Below are positions 6,465 to 8,647 of a DNA stretch of 8,647 nucleotides, piece after piece. Source of the DNA: a bacterium. Lineage in GTDB: Bacteria > Verrucomicrobiota > Kiritimatiellia > UBA8416. The position numbers were made by a program, and so were the translations under genes. The stretch is from NCBI GenBank assembly GCA_020048935.1, contig JAIFLS010000015.1, positions 1 to 8,647 on the forward strand, written 5' to 3'. The notes under the pieces were generated by a model that saw only the letters and a program-made list of their open reading frames with translations, searched no databases and was not told the origin of the DNA. Position 1 is the first letter of the stretch, and every line of letters begins with the position of its first letter.

Positions 6465-7443
6465 TCAGTGGTTGGCAAACGCCGCGACGACGCTGTCCAT
6501 CCAATTGAAATAGCCGTCCGCCGAGGCGTCGGTGGCATAGCTGCTGACAGCGGCCACCCTTGTGCCCGCCTGTTTCTCGATCAGCCTGGCGGGGCCTGCC
6601 GGATAGAAGGGCTCCTGCAGGACAAGCTTGACGTTCTGTGCTTTGGCGATCTCCACGACGCGCGCCAGATGGGCCGGACTGGGCGGAACCCCGGGCAGCG
6701 GCTCGAGCTGGGCCACGATGCGGAGTCCGAAACGATGGGCAAAATATACCCAGCTCTTGTGGAAGGTCATGACCGGCTTGCCCTTGTATGCGGCCATGGA
6801 TCCTACCCAGCCACCGACAAACGCGGTCGCGCCTTTATCCGCAAGCAGCGAATCGAGCGTCCCTTCCTTGGCGGCTGTCCACAGGCTTTCCCCCCCCAGC
6901 TTCTGCACCAATGCTTCGCCGAACATGGCCTGATCCAGTCGCGCCAGAAACGCCTTCAGCGAGTCGTCATAATGCGCCGCGTTGGCGGCATCATTCGTTT
7001 TCAGGCGCTCTGCCAGTGCCGTCGCGATCTGGCGGGCATTGAGAGGATCAAGCATGTAGTGCGGATTGCCATCGGCGTGGACATCGCCCATGGCTCTGCT
7101 GGCCGTGGCGTCCGGCACATCCAGTACGTAGGCAATGTTCCGACCCGCGTCGAAGTGCCCGGGTTCACCTACTCGGATGCGGGCATTGCGCGACCCCTCG
7201 ATCAGGAGCGGCTCCCAGCCGACTTCCAGATCCATGCCTATGCGGATCCAGAGATCCGCGTCGCGCGCCATGACCCGTCCGAACCTTGACGTGCTGGCCG
7301 CCGATCGCGGCGGCCAGTGATCCGAGTTCCGGTGTGGTCGCCACGACGTTCAACGGTCGGGAGGACGCCTTTGTAACCAGTCCGCCCAATAGCAGGGCAG
7401 CGATAAAACCAAATTTGTTCATCTTCATTTTTCTATCTTTCAT
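6465..7443 (-). pseudogene. Metal ABC transporter substrate-binding protein (cluster A-I), system 2, frame-interrupted
   Basis: This is a periplasmic Zn/Mn-binding protein. The N-terminal piece (7443 to about 7281) has a signal peptide (KFGFIAALLLGGLVTKAS) and LNVVATTPELGSLAAAIGGQHVKV. The second piece, in another frame from about 7271, continues ARDADLWIRIGMDLEVGWEPLL. It then carries MGDVHADGNPHYMLDP, TFHKSWVYFAHRFG, PGVPPSPAHLA and LQEPFY, and ends at the TGA at 6465. Relatives have, between 'GGxxVxV' and 'LxRADLxI', about 20 residues with the motif '[DN]PHxxxxxPS', whose His is the first metal ligand. That block is absent here and the frame shifts (loss of 3n+2 bases). The other ligand blocks are present. 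The start could also be at 7428 or 7422 (MNKFGF); no strong SD decides. It starts 13 bp after the barrel gene stop. An insertion of about 35 residues before TFHKSW fits a longer subfamily. Confidence 0.85.
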
Positions 7444-7456
7444 GTTTCGTGTCTCA

Positions 7457-8647
7457 TCAGAAGCTGTGGGCACCGTGGGCACCGAGCGAGAAGACCGCTT
7501 GTAGGAATACCTCCGTGATGTCCTCCTTGCTGTCTTCCAGATCGTACTCACCATGAGAGGCCTGCAAGCGCAGCCGTGAAAACTCGGTCAGGGTCCAATC
7601 CACCATGGCCGTGGCGCGATAGCTGTCGTCGAACGTCTCGCTGCCGCCGTCGGGCTTGGTGCTCGTATTGGTCAGCCCAAGGATCTCGCCACGAAGGCCG
7701 AGCCGCCAGCGGGGGGCAAAGCCGTAGATGCCCTGTAGGTAAAGGCCGTCCTGCTCCTCGACGAGCGAGTTGCCGATCAGGCCTGCTGCCGCCGGATTGT
7801 TATGCCCCACGAGGTCAATGTCCTTTTCGCGGGCCATGTAGCCGCCTTCCAACGTGAAGGCACCCTGCCCGTAGGCGCTCGGCGGGGTATATTTGTACAC
7901 CATGTCAGCCCCCCAGAGTTTCGCCGAGATGCTCCTCCTGATGAATCCCGCGTGCACCGAAGAGACCGAATTCCATGGCGTGGTTCCCTTGCAGGTTCGG
8001 CGCGGTCTTGAGCCAGCCGACGAACACCCTCGGGCCATCTTCCTCCGGCAGTGCCCCGTCACCGTGATAAACAAAGGCGACCTCATTTTCGCCCTGCAAT
8101 GCCTCGGCACCCAGTTTCAGGTAGAACGGGGTTGGCGCCAGCCACGAAAGCTGGATGCCCTTCTCATTCAAGCCGTGATCGCCCAGCAGCAAGGTCTGGA
8201 TCATCGGGGCATCGGTGAAGTTCCATGAATGCGCATGCTGCGCGTTGAGGCGGCTATAGTCACTGAAGAACTTTCCGAGCTTGACCTGCAGGTCCCAAGG
8301 CAGGGCGGTAGTCAGGATCACGGCCTCTTCGAGTTCCGCGCCGTCCGGGTCAACCGCAGCAATCGCCCAGCCCTTGAAGTAGGGATCGACATCCGCCTGG
8401 AACATCAACTCCAGATGCCGCAGGTTGAATCCAGGCTCGAAACCGTGCTCATGTTCGTGGGCATGCTCCTCCTCGCCGCCATGGCTATGACCGAACCCGC
8501 GCAATTCCTCCATCACGTGCGCCGGCGGCTCATCGCCACTATACTGATAGTAAACACCATCAACCACCACCGAGATGTCGGGATTGAAGTTCTTGGCCGG
8601 TTTGCCGGCAGTGCCTTGGGCATTGGCGGAGAACGCCAGTGCGCCTG
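7457..8647 (-). pseudogene. Outer-membrane beta-barrel protein with His-rich loop, putative metal uptake; frame-interrupted and cut by window edge
   Basis: The piece entering from the right edge begins inside a signal peptide (GALAFSANAQ, cleavage after ANA likely). It continues NFNPDISVVVDGVYYQYSG and then a His/Glu-rich loop, FGHSHGGEEEHAHEHEHGFE. Alternating aromatic/polar strands follow, such as LRHLELMFQADVDPYFKGW, DLQVKLGKFFSDYSRLNAQH and GIQLSWLAPTPFYLKLGAEA. These resemble porin-like barrels often found beside znu operons. A second piece, in another frame from about 7925, reads LWGADMVYKYTPPSAYGQG. It runs through further strands to a C-terminal phenylalanine (GAHGAHSF), a common barrel end. 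The frame changes between HQEEHLGE and LWGADM (one extra base, or a loss of 3n+2). The family usually has more residues here, so a deletion is possible. It lies 13 bp before the system 2 binding protein and is likely co-transcribed. Zinc transport is inferred from the His loop and context. Confidence 0.75.

Noticed and set aside
6414..7289. Plus-strand open frame of 291 codons
   Set aside because: It lies antisense to the system 2 binding protein, whose minus-strand reading shows clear family motifs; the plus-strand translation shows none.
625..7443. Recent tandem duplication of a znu operon
   Set aside because: The two permeases, ATPases and binding proteins share only family motifs, and their DNA shows no obvious long repeats, so they look like separate lineages.
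1..8647. A wholly new defence or mobile system
   Set aside because: Every substantial coding stretch matches a known family (QueE, Uma2, zinc ABC parts, SelO, outer-membrane barrel). There is no repeat array, integrase, transposase or unexplained gene cluster.

Overview
The window comes from a Gram-negative, moderately GC-rich bacterium, most likely a proteobacterium and plausibly a gammaproteobacterium. The grounds are zinc-type ABC cassettes, a signal-peptide-bearing outer-membrane barrel, SelO and QueE. Almost all coding lies on the minus strand, so the genes read from right to left. There are no RNA genes, CRISPR arrays, transposases or integrases.

From right to left the layout is as follows. 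First is a His-rich outer-membrane beta-barrel gene (7457-8647, cut by the window edge). It runs into a metal ABC operon, 'system 2': substrate-binding protein (6465-7443), ATPase (5759-6448) and permease (4891-5754). A short plus-strand coding scrap, possibly the end of a LysR-type regulator, abuts the end of that permease. A good sigma70 promoter (4801-4829) then reads into selO (3278-4703). An intergenic region with an inverted repeat around a TTGACA box (3225-3257) precedes a second, divergent znu operon, 'system 1': znuA (2247-3179), ATPase (1481-2254) and znuB (625-1488), joined by two 8-nt overlaps. A decayed Uma2-family remnant (249-574), a candidate terminator (213-242) and the first 45 codons of queE (1-136) finish the window.

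The cluster's theme is zinc or manganese acquisition. The barrel would pass metal across the outer membrane, periplasmic binding proteins would capture it, and ABC-3 permeases with their ATPases would import it.

The most striking feature is damage. Five genes (the Uma2 remnant, ATPase 1, selO, SBP 2 and the barrel) carry reading-frame breaks. Several breaks coincide with the apparent loss of a conserved block: the Walker A lysine of ATPase 1, the first metal-ligand block of SBP 2, and the D...K block of Uma2. ZnuA 1, ZnuB 1, ATPase 2 and permease 2 remain open, so one composite transporter could in principle be assembled. Without reads I cannot say whether these breaks are real pseudogenization or assembly error. 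I see no clearly new biological system; the best leads are the pattern of breaks, a perfect 22-bp palindrome inside selO, and the candidate zinc operator.
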